NCBI RefSeq assembly: GCF_932274485.2
Contig: NC_065880.2
Span: forward strand, 5,123,695 to 5,187,694
DNA: 64,000 bases
From: Patella vulgata
Taxonomy: Eukaryota > Mollusca > Gastropoda > Patellidae
Reading direction: 5' to 3'
Below, piece after piece: positions 10,252 to 21,718 of this stretch (position 1 is its first letter; the number at the start of each line of letters is the position of its first letter). Under the pieces are notes generated by a model. It was not told the origin of the DNA. It worked only from the letters and a program-made list of their open reading frames with translations, and ran no database searches. The translations under genes were made by a program, and so were the position numbers.

Positions 10252-13200
10252 GTTAGTTTTTTTTACTATTAATTTTTTTTTACTATTAATTTTCTAAGTG
10301 AAATCTGTATATTTTATTAATTTGTTTAGTGTTTAACTTTCATTATTATTTAGCTCACCTAATGTTGTAGAGTTGTTCCAAGCTACGACAAAGTACTGTG
10401 AGGCTAACACATATAGTTTTGCATCCCATGAATTGGTATTGAGTATACCGATCTTTATTGGTTGGATGGAACAGCCTGATATGGAGATAAGCCACGAAAT
10501 TATATTTACGATCGAGCACATTGCACATGCCATGACGTAATGCATTTTGAAACATTGAACCCATGCCTAAACAGATCAAACGGACATTTGTTTTAAACAC
10601 ACACCAATGGTTGCCGATAAATTTTATTTGCAGAATATTGGACGGAATTCAGATGCTACTACCACATGTCCCATGGGATACTACGATGATAACTGTCAGA
10701 GTGTTGTCAAAGGTAAGCCCTTAATGGTTAATATCGGAATTTTACTCAGTTGTTGCAGGTGCGCCGGAATGTTGGAGCTACGGCCCCTCCCACCCCAAAA
10801 AAGCCTCTGTAGCACGGGGCAATTGCCAACAGCCCTTACATTTTTGCCGACTGTGCTTTAAAATATCTTTCAATAATGTCTTTACAATCCTTGAGATTTG
10901 CGTTCGGTATAAACGTGTATCAAATCGGTTCTTTATAGTGGTCCGGATTGCATTCTCATCTGATGGGCTTTTAAATGGTAACTGAGTCAGATTTCATCGT
11001 TTGTCCACCAAAATTGTCCACCAACACCCCACGCTGCCCCCCTGACGTGGAGGTGCCCCGGCCATGCTAGTACCATTTATCGCTCTTTGTCAGCATTTCG
11101 TCTATTGCCTTGTCACCATTGAGGTTCCCGCTCTTTCTTAATATAGTGGAAATAGTTCGGCATCGTGTCTTCAAACCTGGAAATATAGCCCACCTAATGT
11201 TTTTGATGGATTATATATCTTCAGTTTGTGTAGATTCACAATCCGGATGATCGCACCCTTGGGGAAATTTAAAAATTGACGATGGCCGCCCTTAGGCATT
11301 TTCAGGTTATTTAAGAGGGTAAAATGTGTGACAGATTCTCCCGGACCTCGGTGTGAAGGTGGTTTCTATAAGAATTGAACTCGCTGAATCAACTGAGTTT
11401 TCGTATTCCTCCTTAAAGTGACCACTGATTCCACTAGGGGTCCAAATTCATAATGGGGGCTAATTTTTTAGGGAAACCCACAATGTTTCCTAAAACGGTC
11501 TGTAATATATTGAAATACGGGTTTTCGTTGTCTTTTACTTCTTATATAAACATAAAATAATGTTCCCACCAAAATATATTCAAACCCGATCACGTTTCCC
11601 TTCGTATTGTTATAAAGGTAGACATTATTACAAACAAAATTAGCTAGAGGATCATCGTGAATTGAACTCAAATGCGGCTCACATATTTGTCTTCTTCAAC
11701 CTGACGTCTTTTTCTAACTCACCCTCTATTGAATCATTGGAATACTCGCAATTGGTAGAACAGTTCGAATCTTCCCATTTCATCCGTATTATTCAACGGG
11801 GATGAACTTTGTCCTGCCAGTTATTAGGTCACTCATACTCGCCGGTAAAGCTGGGATTTTGATTTTGTATCACGCTTACATTTCTCATCCCTTATTCCCC
11901 TCTGTTTTCTAGGTGACCAGGACGGGTTTTGTAGAGGACCATAATGTATGCTTGAAAATTTGCTCTCCGTAGCTTCTGTTCATATGACCCTGTAATTTGT
12001 GCTCTTTGTGATACATAATTTACATACATTTTACATTTCCGGTTCTATAGTCTTTGATGGTCTACTAAACTTTTTTTGTTGAATTCGGGAACCATATTTA
12101 CACATTTCACCATTTAGATATGAATTCGAGAATCCGAAAGTCTTGGCAAATGTGGCCACCATTTTGAATGAGCTCGACCTGGAATACCGTTTGGTCGGAA
12201 CATGTTTTAATGCTTATATCGGAAGTAACTGACACATAAAAGCTATAGTTTAAAATATTGCACACCTTTTTGGAGGACTTTAAGAGTTTTCCTCCAAAAT
12301 GAGAATCCATTCTGAATTTGACCCCACTAGCGGAATGCGACATAAATTTCAGGAGGAATACCCAAGTTCATTGGATTCCGCGGGTCAAAATCTGATTGAA
12401 ACCAGTCTGAGAGAATCGGTCCTGAATTTTACCCCACTGTTTTAAAATATATAACTCGAAAATGCCTCATGTCGGCCATCTTGAATATTAAAATGTCGCC
12501 AGGGTGGCATCATCCGGATTCTGAATCTACTATATTTTCACGTCAAGGATTAAAATTGGGTTTCGAAACCAAGCTAAGAATGGATTTTTCCGGGTCCAGT
12601 AACCTCATACCAGCATTTGTGCCCTTGTTTTCAAAATGATAAAAGTTGGCGAATAGTTAAATATTTATTCCATCTCCTTCTGGCTCAATGTAATATTTAT
12701 AATAAATAATTTGTATTCGTATCCTCATTTGTAGACTGTGATGAAGCGTTTGATAGAGATATGCAGTTGAATTTTGTGAACAAATTCATACTGACATACA
12801 TAAAACCAGTGATGTCACCAGCACCGTTTGAAGTTAAATGCGTATTAAATTCTGGTGGAAAGACGGAATTATTACATAGATCGTTCGACGGTAGCAGTGT
12901 AAATTTCAATCGCTCCATGGTGGAATATGAACAAGGGTTTGGAAATATCATCAAGAATTATTGGATTGGATTCAACAAGTTGGTTGATATTATGCATAGC
13001 TCATCCTTGACATTCCAATTACGTGTCACCTTGTTTAGGCCTGATAGGTGTTACACTTACTATAACGGATTTCAGATCGGCGACAAGACATCGGGATACA
13101 ACATTAGTTTTAGCTCCACCAATTCCCCTGTGGATGGTTGTGGCGATTCAATGGCGGGAGGACTAAATTTAGTCGGAAATCGCTTCTCTACTTATGATGT

Positions 13201-13387
13201 TGATTATACTGGGGTCAATCAGTGTGCCAGTAGGCTTGGAGGTGGCTGGTGGTTCGAGGATAGTCCCAATTGTACCCGAAGCCTTTTAACTGGCTTTCTA
13301 AATGTTTCCATGTCAGAAATGTTTTGGATGGACGATTTGGATGGAGAATTCTTAAACAAGGCGATTTTGACTTTATCTAAAAAATAG
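9964..13387 (+). CDS. Gene B: secreted PAN/apple + FReD lectin-like protein (exons 9964-10251, 10634-10712, 12735-13387)
   Basis: Three exons give 339 residues with consistent phases (0, then 1). Residues 1-19 are a signal peptide ending before HPLSEF. Residues 20-96 are a PAN/apple-like cysteine-rich domain, 97-122 a linker with CPMGYYDDNC, and 123-339 a FReD with EYEQGFGN, NYWIGF, DVDYTG, QCA and GGGWWF. A signal peptide and no membrane segment indicate secretion; N-glycosylation sequons include NCT and NVS. Molluscan FReD proteins act in recognition of microbes or carbohydrates, so the same is inferred here. Compared with gene D, B has lost one cysteine in the PAN domain (Phe in TDTF) and one in the FReD (Gly in FDGSS), leaving an even number in each domain. 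Gene D is its closest full-length relative in the window. Introns hold no stop-free coding alternative. Confidence 0.85.
10634..10712 (+). CDS. Gene B exon 2: CPxGYYxxxC linker
   Basis: A 79-nt exon between a tttgcag acceptor and a GTAAGC donor encodes a 26-residue linker starting NIGRNSD. Gene D has the same exon with the same length and borders. The two-cysteine motif resembles the end of an EGF-like repeat but is too short to be a full one. Confidence 0.8.
10713..12734 (+). other. Gene B intron 2
   Basis: The first 450 bases match the same intron of gene D (for example CACxGGGCAATTGCC and ACATTTTTGCCGA). The latter half carries one reverse (about 11340-11430) and one forward (about 12290-12560) copy of the unit also seen upstream of gene A. 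About 11062-11090 matches gene D at 47326-47385, a SINE-B tail remnant. No exon seen. Confidence 0.6.
12735..13387 (+). CDS. Gene B exon 3: FReD
   Basis: Opens after a tttgtag acceptor in phase 1 and encodes 216 residues to TAG. The C-terminal GGGWWF and NC(T) pocket region and the DVDYTG calcium region are intact, so the domain looks functional. Six cysteines are present against seven in A and D. Confidence 0.9.
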
Positions 13388-14380
13388 CCACACCATTGCA
13401 TTCAGCGTCCAATTTGTTTCTATGTATTTTTGTTAGTAGGCCCTGTTTGGTTATGGTTGCTACATGTGATAGTACAGCCTATTGAATATCTGGTTATTGT
13501 TCTTACAAACTCATTTTAAAAATATTATGTTATAGTATATGACCTCAAATGTCTGAAAGCGTGCATCTTCAAATCAATATATATATTTTTATTGAATAAG
13601 TACGTCTAAAAATTGTCTATGGAGACCCGAATACCGGTGATTTTAATTACCATCTGCAACTAATAACCAATTCCGCACTAAGCAATGTGTTTGTATAGCC
13701 TTGCAAATCTATTTCAACGAATTTCATGACTTCAGTGGTATCTCGATAAATTCGCTGTAGATTATTAAATATTAAAAAAAAGAATAAAAGCATGTGGTTT
13801 TAGAATTTTTTAATTTTATTTACACAAATATTGTTGATAATCACAGTTTCCCATGTTTTGGAACTTCTTTTCCTTTTCTATAAGTTCACATTTCAGTAAT
13901 GTGGGCTTATTATATCACATATGTCTGTTTTTCTAACAATGTAGCGGCCGCTTTTTACAGGATTTTGGGAAACCATTTTGTACTGAGTTCTCCTATGTTT
14001 TTGTCGTGCTGTCCACCCGGACGTCAACAATTGTTTATGGATACTCCTGTGGACAATTTTTATCAGCTTTTGACGAAACTTGAAGTATGGGTTTATATCC
14101 TAAAGATCGGTCATGTATCGGACCGTAACTTTATGGATTATGGCCCCTGAGTGTACGAAATATTACGTCCCTCACGCAAATGAAGTGAAGACGCCACCGA
14201 TATGATGTGTGGATGACACTAAACCGAGACGTGCTCGAAGTGAAAAATTTCATATCTGAAGTGTTCATTTCTACCACACTTCCGTAACAACACTTCAAAT
14301 TTTCAATGGAATAAAGAACGCAGAAATGATGTTGAAGTGAGGAAGAAGCCATGCCAAATATGCAAATTAGGCTTCCACGA
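13388..14380. other. Spacer after gene B
   Basis: No exon seen. About 14060-14150 is a reverse-oriented R4 fragment (GGACCGTAACTT and ATTATGGCCCCTGA correspond to the R4 'ccataat...ttacggtccgat'). The remainder is unrecognised AT-rich DNA with GAAGTG-rich stretches leading to the minisatellite. Confidence 0.45.
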
Positions 14381-14995
14381 AGTGTTCACTTCAACCAAGT
14401 GCTTATCCGGTGTTATTCTCACTTCAACTCAGTGCTTATCGGGTGTTTTTCTCACTTCAACCAAATGCTTATCGAGTGTATTGCTCACTTCAACACAACG
14501 CTTATTGAGTGTTTTGTTCACTTCAACCTAGTGCTTATCGGGTGTTTTTCTCACTTTAACTCAGTGCTTATCGAGAGTTTTGCTCACTTCAAACCGGTGC
14601 TTATCGGGTGTTTTTCTCACTTCAACCCAGTGCTTATCAGGTGTTTTCTCACTTCAACCCAGTTCTTATCAAGTGTTTTCTCACTTCAACCCAGTTCTTA
14701 TCAAGTGTTTATCTCACTTCAACCCAGTGCTTATGGGGTGTATTGCTCACTTTAATCCAGTGCTTATCCAGTGTTTTTCTCACTTCAACTCAGTGCTTAT
14801 GGAGTGTTTTGCTCACTTCAATCCAGAGCTTATGGATTGTTTTCCTCACTTCAACCCAGTGCTTATCGAATGTTTTTCTCATTTCAACCCAGTGCTTATG
14901 GGGTGTATGTCACACTTCAACCAAGTGCTTATCCGGTGTTTTTCTCATTTTAACCCATTGCTTATCGGTTGTTATTATCACTTCTACCCAGTAAG
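14381..14995 (+). repeat. Minisatellite, about 18 units of 33 bp
   Basis: The unit is close to CTCACTTCAACCCAGTGCTT followed by ATCGGGTGTTTTT. Most units are 33 bp, with a few one base shorter. Because 33 is a multiple of three, several frames stay open; these open frames are shadows of the repeat and not genes. Confidence 0.9.
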
Positions 14996-15290
14996 GTTGA
15001 GGCCTAGCTCACAAACCAGGTGGGGGTGGGTGGGTTGTATTTGATCCCAGTGTCAGTCATGAAAGTTACTCCACCCTCCCAGGATTTTCTGCATCGTTCG
15101 CCTGATCTGTGGATCTAGGGCCTGAAAAAAGGACGGTGTTTGGTTGTGATAGTGATGGGGCTGAAAAGCCAAAATTCCATGTAGAAATTGTGGTCCAGGT
15201 AAAAAAAAAACCTGTGTAATTAAGAGGACAATTCAGAAAAGCCACATCTGGGCTAAATTTCCCTCATAGCACACTGAATTATCTTAGTTA
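14996..15290 (+). mobile_element. Diverged SINE-A-like element
   Basis: A B-box-like TTTGATCCCAGTG near the start and a TTTCCCTCATAGCACACTG tail shared with SINE-A copies frame about 250 bases of unrecognised body. Confidence 0.5.
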
Positions 15291-15359
15291 TGCTGAGAAG
15301 CCGCAAACATGAAACAAACAAGAAAAAAAATAATTTATTATTTATTACTGTTTTCAAAA

Positions 15360-15840
15360 TATTACAACACAATTGATACAATTAACAAGTGCTTGCCAGC
15401 TAAGATACACCCACATATTGCAAAAGAGAACAGGGAATATCAATAAGTCTAATCCAATCATTGTCCCAATGTTTCATATAGAATTAGAAACAAATCTGTT
15501 AAAAAAAATTGTAGCCTTTATCATGTTCACATGGTTTCAAAAAAAGTTGGTTAAATGTGGATCGTTGATATTTATAGGATTTGTCCTCTCATGGTCCCAA
15601 TGCTACACGCCAAATTAAAAAAACTGTAGCCTCATCACATTCACAAGCTGTTTTGAAAAAGAAGGTTATCTTCGAATCACTGCATATCGTTGAGGCATGT
15701 TATCTCATGAATCCAATGCTTCACACCAAATCTGAAAAGGATCTGTTAAAAACTGTAACCCCTATCAAATTCAAAGTTTTTGGCTAAGGGGCATAACTCC
15801 GAACTCGAAAGCCAAATCTTCAGCAAAGAGGGGTTAATTC
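15360..15840 (+). repeat. Dispersed repeat R5, tandem-like units
   Basis: Two or three diverged units of about 120 to 190 bp share TCCCAATG(C/T)TxCA, AAATCTGTTAAAAA and TGTAGCC or TGTAACC followed by TCACA-AG. Related pieces lie at 28440-28590 and more distantly at 22430-23030. Ends with 'ggggcataactccgaa', a phrase also seen near 28560. The open frames over it are not convincing genes. Confidence 0.5.
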
Positions 15841-16850
15841 TGGCACGGGAAATGTTGGCGTATAAAACTGATTTGAATATAAACACATTTAAATTTCATT
15901 AAAATCGCATTAACTGTGACCAGTAGTGTTGTCCACAAACAAATTTCACCTGGACGGACAGGGGCAGCGACATGAAAATGTGGGTGCCATAAAAAATAAA
16001 TATTCATAGACTCAAGGGCAGGTGTTTTGTTATTGGGATAGCGCCAGGCTATAATCCCTTACAGTTTACACATTTCATGTGCATCTTTGAAGGGACTATC
16101 CCGATTTCAAGAGAGTCTCAAATATAAAAGTCGGAGTAAGTATGAAATTTAATCGCCAAAATATAGAGGAATGGTGTATTTACGTTTTCTCAAAATTCCA
16201 GCTCAAAATATTGAGTCGTTTGGACGTGAACGTCAAAACCGCTTATCCGGACACGTTACCCTTTTAAGATATCGAGTCAGTTTTTTCGTTGGGTGACCAG
16301 ATAATCGATTACCGTTCCTTGAGAGGTCTATATAGTGAATGACCCATGTGCTCTAATTGATAACGAAAGGTAAATTTCACCAACACATTATTTTTATAAA
16401 ATAAAAGTCTAGTTTTATCCAGACACTGCATAATACAACTTGGGACACCGGTCTCCATTTCCAAATGAAGACTGACAGGTTTAAGTTGTTTAAAAACGTA
16501 TCACAAATATTGAGTTAGTTCCTTGGCCCTTAGCTAGAGGAATTAAAGGGATTTAACACAAATTTGAGCAGTTTTATTCTCGAAAAAATATCGGGATTAA
16601 CCCTTTAACACACCATATTCAACCCACATTCAATGTCGCTATTAATCGCCTCCACACCTTATTCGGCCACATTCATAGATGCTGGTATTCTGATTTGATT
16701 AACCTGAAATTAAAACAAAAAAAATGTTCAATTAAAGATGCATTCAGAAAAAAGTAATTATAGGTTCATTATTTCCAATAAAATATGATAAGTTTGGATA
16801 TTGAAAAGTAGAGACACCTGATCTTAACTAGAAAATACTAGATTCCTGTG
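15841..16850. other. Spacer; no gene seen
   Basis: Nothing recognisable apart from AT-rich unique sequence. Confidence 0.4.
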
Positions 16851-17095
16851 GGGAGAGAGAGAATTTGGGTTTAACGTCAACTTGATACAAACTAGATCAT
16901 TTCGGGACTAATATATGGTTCCATTTTATTTGAATAGTTTGATAGCGCGTGTTAGCAGTGGGAGGAAATCGGAGAAAACCCATGAGATTGGACAATTGAC
17001 CCTACTCCTCATCACATACAACCGAGGAATCGAAACCATGCCAGTGAACTCAATGACAGACCTTATGAGCTAACCATTTGGACATCCAATTCCCC
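16851..17095 (-). mobile_element. SINE-B copy, reverse orientation
   Basis: Reverse complement shows the head with GGTTTCGATTCC B box, GGAGTAGGGTCAATTGTCC, GTGGGTTTTCTCCG and a TTAAACCC tail with (TC)n. Flanking AGATTCC words on both sides suggest a target-site duplication. Confidence 0.75.
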
Positions 17096-17480
17096 AGATT
17101 CCCATGGAAACACTAAAAGAAACAGTGAAAACAAGCAGATGCCATGCAAGATACACCAACATTTTGTAAGAGGTGGACTGAGAACAAGCCAAAAGAGCGA
17201 TTTAAGTTTCATCAAAATTAGATAACAATTGTGATCTCTAGAATGTGATTTGTACAATCAGGCGCCATAATCCATACTTTTTGGTCCGATATGCGAGAAT
17301 ATTCTAATGAACCGAAATCTTTTGGATATAAACATACATTTTAAGTTTTATCATAAAGGGTCACTCTAAAGGGTCCACAAGCTAAAAATGCAATTTTTCA
17401 AACGATCGGGGGGCCATAATCTATTAGTTATGGTCTGATATGCATGAATATTGAAAGGAAATGAGATCTTTGGGATACAA
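17096..17480 (+). repeat. Dispersed repeat R4, part 1
   Basis: Diverged units contain TGTGACCTCTAGA-like, 'caagctaaaaa', 'gggccataat', TGGTCTGATATGC and GATCTTTGGGATA words. The same units recur at 18118-18765 and, reversed, at 14060-14150 and 18850-19000. Confidence 0.55.
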
Positions 17481-17591
17481 TTTGATTAAAATACTCTACA
17501 CTACATGAAGATCTGACCGGTTGTAGTTGAAGGTTTCATCAATGGTGATACAAGCCGCTTTTGACCCTATGATGTCAGACATTTGATTAAC

Positions 17592-17952
17592 GAAAAGAAA
17601 TGAATTGGGGTTAACGTCCTACTGTTTTGCACCTCAACTGGGTTAATGAAGACGGGCCTACGCCATACAGTGTGCCATGAGGGAAATTTTACCCGGGCAG
17701 CGGTACTACGGCCTACTCTTATATCGAATTCCAACTGCCAAGGGATCTTTTACGCACGCCAATTTGTACACTGGACCTCGGTTTTTTGTCCCATTCGAAC
17801 GACTAGACAGCTGTCCTTGTCAGGTCCTCCATCTTGCATCATTGACAAAGGGAAACCACGCCGGAAAATCTGGATGAACTTTCTCAACCATTGCAGGGAT
17901 CGAACACCCGACCTCCAGGCTAGCGAGCCAGCATCTTACCCACGTGATCCCC
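17592..17952 (-). mobile_element. SINE-A copy with perfect 12-bp target-site duplication
   Basis: Reverse complement shows the tRNA-like head with A box and GGTGTTCGATCCCTGC B box, a body with CCGGCGTGGTTTCCC, CTTGGCAGTTGGAATTCGAT and a TTAACCCC tail. CATTTGATTAAC occurs at 17580-17591 and 17953-17964, so insertion was by target-primed reverse transcription and the element is bounded precisely. Confidence 0.9.
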
Positions 17953-17964
17953 CATTTGATTAAC

Positions 17965-19000
17965 CAATCAGCGTTTGATATTTCTAGTTGGTTACCCACA
18001 GCTCTGTGCACCATAGCCAAAAATTTGTCGTAACTGACCTTTCATTGGCTAATCCCTCACAACATCCAGAACGTGGGTTATATTACAACTTTTTCAGTGT
18101 AATAAAGACAAGTAAAGAAAATTTTGAACTATAAAAACGGAAAAAATCAGAATGTTTTGGATATAAACATACATTTCAAATTGTATCCAAATTGGATAAA
18201 AAGTGTGACCTTCCGTACAGGTAGCGTTTTTTTTGTCTGGCAGTTTCGGTACGATCTTCACAAAATTTAAACTCAATCATCCTTATGATAGAACGGTGAT
18301 ATGTTTAGATGTTTTTTAATTAGATAAATATTTTGACCTCTAGATAGATCACAAGCTAAAAACGTGATTTTTCATCGATCATGGGCCAAAAGTTATTATC
18401 CCATCGGCATGAATATCAAAAGAAACTCAGATCTTTGGGTTATAAAATAAATTTCAAGTTTCATAGTATTTGAGTATGAGGAGTGGTCAGTTTGTCAGGC
18501 AATTTCAGTCAGATTTTCACAAAATTATTAATATCAGAGTGTAATGGTGATATATTTAAACAGTTTTTAAAATTGGATAAACTTTATGACCTCTAGAGAA
18601 CCACAAGCTGAAAACATGATTTTTCGTACAATCAGGGGCCATAATTCAAGAAGTTACGGTCCGATATCCGCGAATATCGAAAGGAACCGAGATCTTTGGG
18701 TTATAAACTTACTTTTCAAGTTTCTAAAAAATCGGATTAAAATTGTGACCTCTATAGCAGGGCTCGACACTGCCGGCGGCCTCGGCGACCATGGCCTTCG
18801 AATTTTAGAATTTGGCCGCAGATTCGTGGCCGATTTTTAACTATCCACGGCCATGTATGGAATCTCTAGAGATCACATTTTGTATCCGATTTTGATGAAA
18901 TTTGAAATGTATGTTGATAACCTAAAGATCTCGGGTTTCGTTCCTTATTCGCGCATAGCCGATCGGACTGAATTATGGCCACTGATTGGGTGTATTTTAA
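17965..19000 (+). repeat. Dispersed repeat R4, several diverged units
   Basis: At least three units recur, marked by TTTTCACAAAATT, GACCTCTAGA, CACAAGCT(A/G)AAAA, GGGGCCATAATT and AGATCTTTGGGTTATAAA. The last, at about 18850-19000, is reversed. Function unknown; no protein is supported. Confidence 0.5.
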
Positions 19001-19332
19001 GATTTGGTTTGAAGCATTGTGTCATGAGGGGAACGAACCCCATCGCTTTCTGTGACACCGTCCCAACCCTTTTAACACGGTTAGATCGCGATGGACGCTA
19101 CAGTTTTAAGGGATTTGTGATGAGATGACGAACCTTATGCAATGATGATACATCTGACAAGGAGTTCTTTCTTTCGCCATCATCTTGTCAAAATCGAGCA
19201 CACATCGCTTTTCACTTATATACGTTTTTGATTTTACTACGACCAAAGCGTTGTTAATAAATACAAGGCAATGTTTTGGGGGATGTAAAACGTAAATGTA
19301 CTGGCAAGCAAAACCAGCCCTGATCATTCTAG

Positions 19333-19497
19333 GCAGATGTGGTTATCAAAGGTCAGGGTGTGGATTTTGTTTTGGATAATGTTACCATTACGACTGATAG
19401 AAGGGTTGCATTATCTATGCAGGCTACTGTAGGGATACGCGGCGTACATGCCCTACAAGGACAGCCAGTGCTATACCTAGACAACGTAACAATTTAA
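19333..19497 (+). CDS. Possible 3' terminal exon of unknown gene
   Basis: A 54-codon frame with no ATG needed runs from an acceptor-like ttctag to TAA. The predicted peptide holds two similar phrases, FVLDNVTI and LYLDNVTI, about 33 residues apart, and its composition looks protein-like. It matches no family I can name. No upstream exon was recognised, so it may also be chance or a fragment of a mobile element. Confidence 0.3.
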   Translation, partial: ADVVIKGQGVDFVLDNVTITTDRRVALSMQATVGIRGVHALQGQPVLYLDNVTI

Positions 19498-19624
19498 TAG
19501 TTCACTATATTCAGTTCACACAAACCCCTGCTTCACGTACGCACCCGGGCCACAACGGTAGAAATGAATATAATACAATACAGATTTCTGGGAAAAGTGC
19601 GCCAACTATTCAGCTAAACACGAC

Positions 19625-19815
19625 CATGCAAGGCCGATTGATTAGAGTGAACCTCCCGTTTAGGTGAAATGTAGGCGGAAGCTATGTGTTGAAGACAAAT
19701 GGCCCACAAGCCCATACTCCACCGCCCATACCAGGATTTCACTCTCCACCGAGTGCAATCCCCCATTACAGGGGGGTTCTTATCACACCCTGCACCCCAG
19801 GGGTGCGGTAAAGGA
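19625..19815 (-). mobile_element. LINE 5'-UTR fragment related to the 33890 element
   Basis: The reverse complement follows the first 250 bases of the LINE at 33890: CACCCCTGGGGTG, GTGATAAGAA, CCCTGTAATGGGG, CGGTGGAGAGTG, AATCCTGGTA and GGGAGGT, then ATCAATCGG. It is diverged and has internal deletions, so it is older or from a sister family. No coding part follows. Confidence 0.7.
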
Positions 19816-20084
19816 CACCATATTAATTTTACAGTTGACTATGACGGGACCCGACTTCATTAGCCCAGTAGGAGCAGAACAGTAGGGCGTTAAACCGCAT
19901 TCCGACTAACATATAGGATATATCAAGCGAATCAACACAGTCAGCAGATCAATGAAGCAAATACGATGAATCACGTCGTATTATTTGTCCAACACATTCA
20001 TTGTATAATACGAGTTTTTCATCGAAAATGATATACGTAAATACCAAAACAAAGGAGAAAATCTATAAGAAAAATACCAATCAA

Positions 20085-20250
20085 GTAGCTTAAGATATCA
20101 TCCTTTAGACCTTAAGTCAATTATCATCACAATTTGTATTCTTTTTATCTTTATGCTTATACGAAATCGTTTCGTTTGGATGAAAACGGACCAGTCCATT
20201 GTCGGCACAACCAATTCCATTTACAATCGTCCTTTAGCTTCCGGGTTACA
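20085..20250 (+). other. Relic of a PAN-FReD gene promoter region
   Basis: Matches 9590-9740 upstream of gene B, for example TAGACCTT-AGTCAATTATC followed by ATCACAA, and TTTCGTTTGGATGAAAAC. No TATA, exon 1 or FReD follows. It most likely marks another member of the array whose gene has been lost. Confidence 0.6.
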
Positions 20251-20389
20251 TAACTACGCCCCTTTTATCGAAAACAATACCTATTAACTTAATTTAACAA
20301 GTCAATGACAGACTACGCCCCCTCCCCCTAATTAGGTTAAGTTTAAAGGTAACCAGGAAACGCATTGTTTCATTGCGCAAGACGCTCGG

Positions 20390-20640
20390 TCACTAAACAG
20401 GTCTCAGGTTTCCTCCGCTGTTGGTAGAGCATTTCTCCTTATTACTTGTGTAGAGTGTAACAAGGACAGTATCTGGTCCGATAAACAAATTGGCTTGCAC
20501 ATAAAAGAACCCTTGGCAGATGGAATTCAAATTAAGAGTAGGTTGTAGCACCGTTGTCCAGGGAAAAGTATCTCATAGCACGCTGTCCGTCCATAATTAC
20601 CTCCCATTTGGGATAGACACGAAGCTAGTGGATGCACATT
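20390..20640 (+). mobile_element. Diverged SINE-A-related element
   Basis: Body words of SINE-A are present in order: TGCACATAAAAGAACCCTTGG, CAGATGGAATTC, TAAGAGTAGG, ATCTCATAGCACGCTGT. The head is not clear. Confidence 0.55.
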
Positions 20641-21175
20641 TTAATTCCTATTATTTTTAATCGAATACAATAGTCTTGTTTACTCTGCTTCCATATTATA
20701 CACGCGGTTGTCATGAATTTGCAAGAGATGAACGGAGAACAAGTTGAAAATAATCCAGGATATTACGGTCAAACAAGTGGCATGCTTTGTGTGACTGCAC
20801 TGGTGGTCTTACCCCCTTTATACCAGGCACATTAAATTGTGTACTCCCATTTTTCATATCTGTTTTATTCACTTACATGTACCAAAATATTATATTTTTC
20901 AATAATATGATACACAAGCTATGTTTAAAGTTAAAAATGGCATTTAGAACCAGTCTTGATAGAAACCCTACATATCTGAACTGTATCCGATCCTATCAAC
21001 CGGAGCTATATTGCGACAATACTATATACCGGAGATCACGGGAAAACACCATGTTATATTGAATACCGGAAAATATCCTATATAGGTAACCCGGAGACTG
21101 GCACCCTAAATAGGTAACCCAGATCTATAATACACAAGAAAGCAAAGTTTCTGGCTACGTAGTACAATAAAAAGA
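20641..21175. other. Spacer; no gene recognised
   Basis: An open frame of 91 codons at 20787-21062 has no recognisable domain. Around 21000-21115 short words 'ccggag' and 'taggtaacccgga' repeat. Confidence 0.4.
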
Positions 21176-21718
21176 TCAGCGATTTAGTAGTCTCACTATG
21201 TTCGCTCTCTTGGCAGTGCCCGCATCTACTTGTTGTCCTGCCTGCTGACCCAAGTTGTCCACACGAGGAGGCTCATCCTGCAGTACATCCATGTCAATAA
21301 AATCTTTTAAGTCCTCATGTGATAGCACACACATGTTGTGCAGAACGCAACCAGCAAGGATGAAGTTGCAAATTCGTGTCATGACTAATACACGGTCACG
21401 TTCAGCAGACTGATCGGTAAATGGCAAGTCCCTTAATTTTCGGAAGCGACCTTTCAAGTGACCTATAGCACGCTCCACTGTCTGGCGAACTGATGATAGG
21501 ATATAGTTAAAATAACGCTGCTGGGCTGTGAGATTACCATTATTTTTAAATGGGGGCAGTAAATAAGTTTTTACTGGGTAAGCGCTATCACCAAGTAGAT
21601 GCTCATCTTGCCCAAAACCAACACCTTGCCCTGCCTTTTCGAAAATAGGGCTATTTCTGAATACCCGAGCATCATGACTGGACCCAGGAAAGCCAACGAA
21701 TGCATCATCTATTCTATT
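21176..21718 (-). pseudogene. PIF/Harbinger transposase, C-terminal fragment
   Basis: The reverse strand is open across the whole 543 bases and reads as the C-terminal half of a Harbinger (IS5-like DDE) nuclease. Visible family blocks are VGFPGSSHDARVFRNS, LLGDSAYP with the second catalytic Asp, YFNYILSSVRQTVERAIGHL with the catalytic Glu, and KGRFRKLRDLP. It ends with RLLNR and a stop. The N-terminal third is missing: homology stops abruptly at 21718, where repeat R2 begins. No terminal inverted repeats or Myb partner gene are visible. The frame has no stops, so the truncation is fairly recent or the fragment is young. Confidence 0.85.

Noticed and set aside
14337-15044. Long overlapping open frames rich in SLQPSAYxVF or HFNPVLIxCF
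   Set aside because: They are the 33-bp minisatellite read in three frames; no signal or splice context supports a protein.
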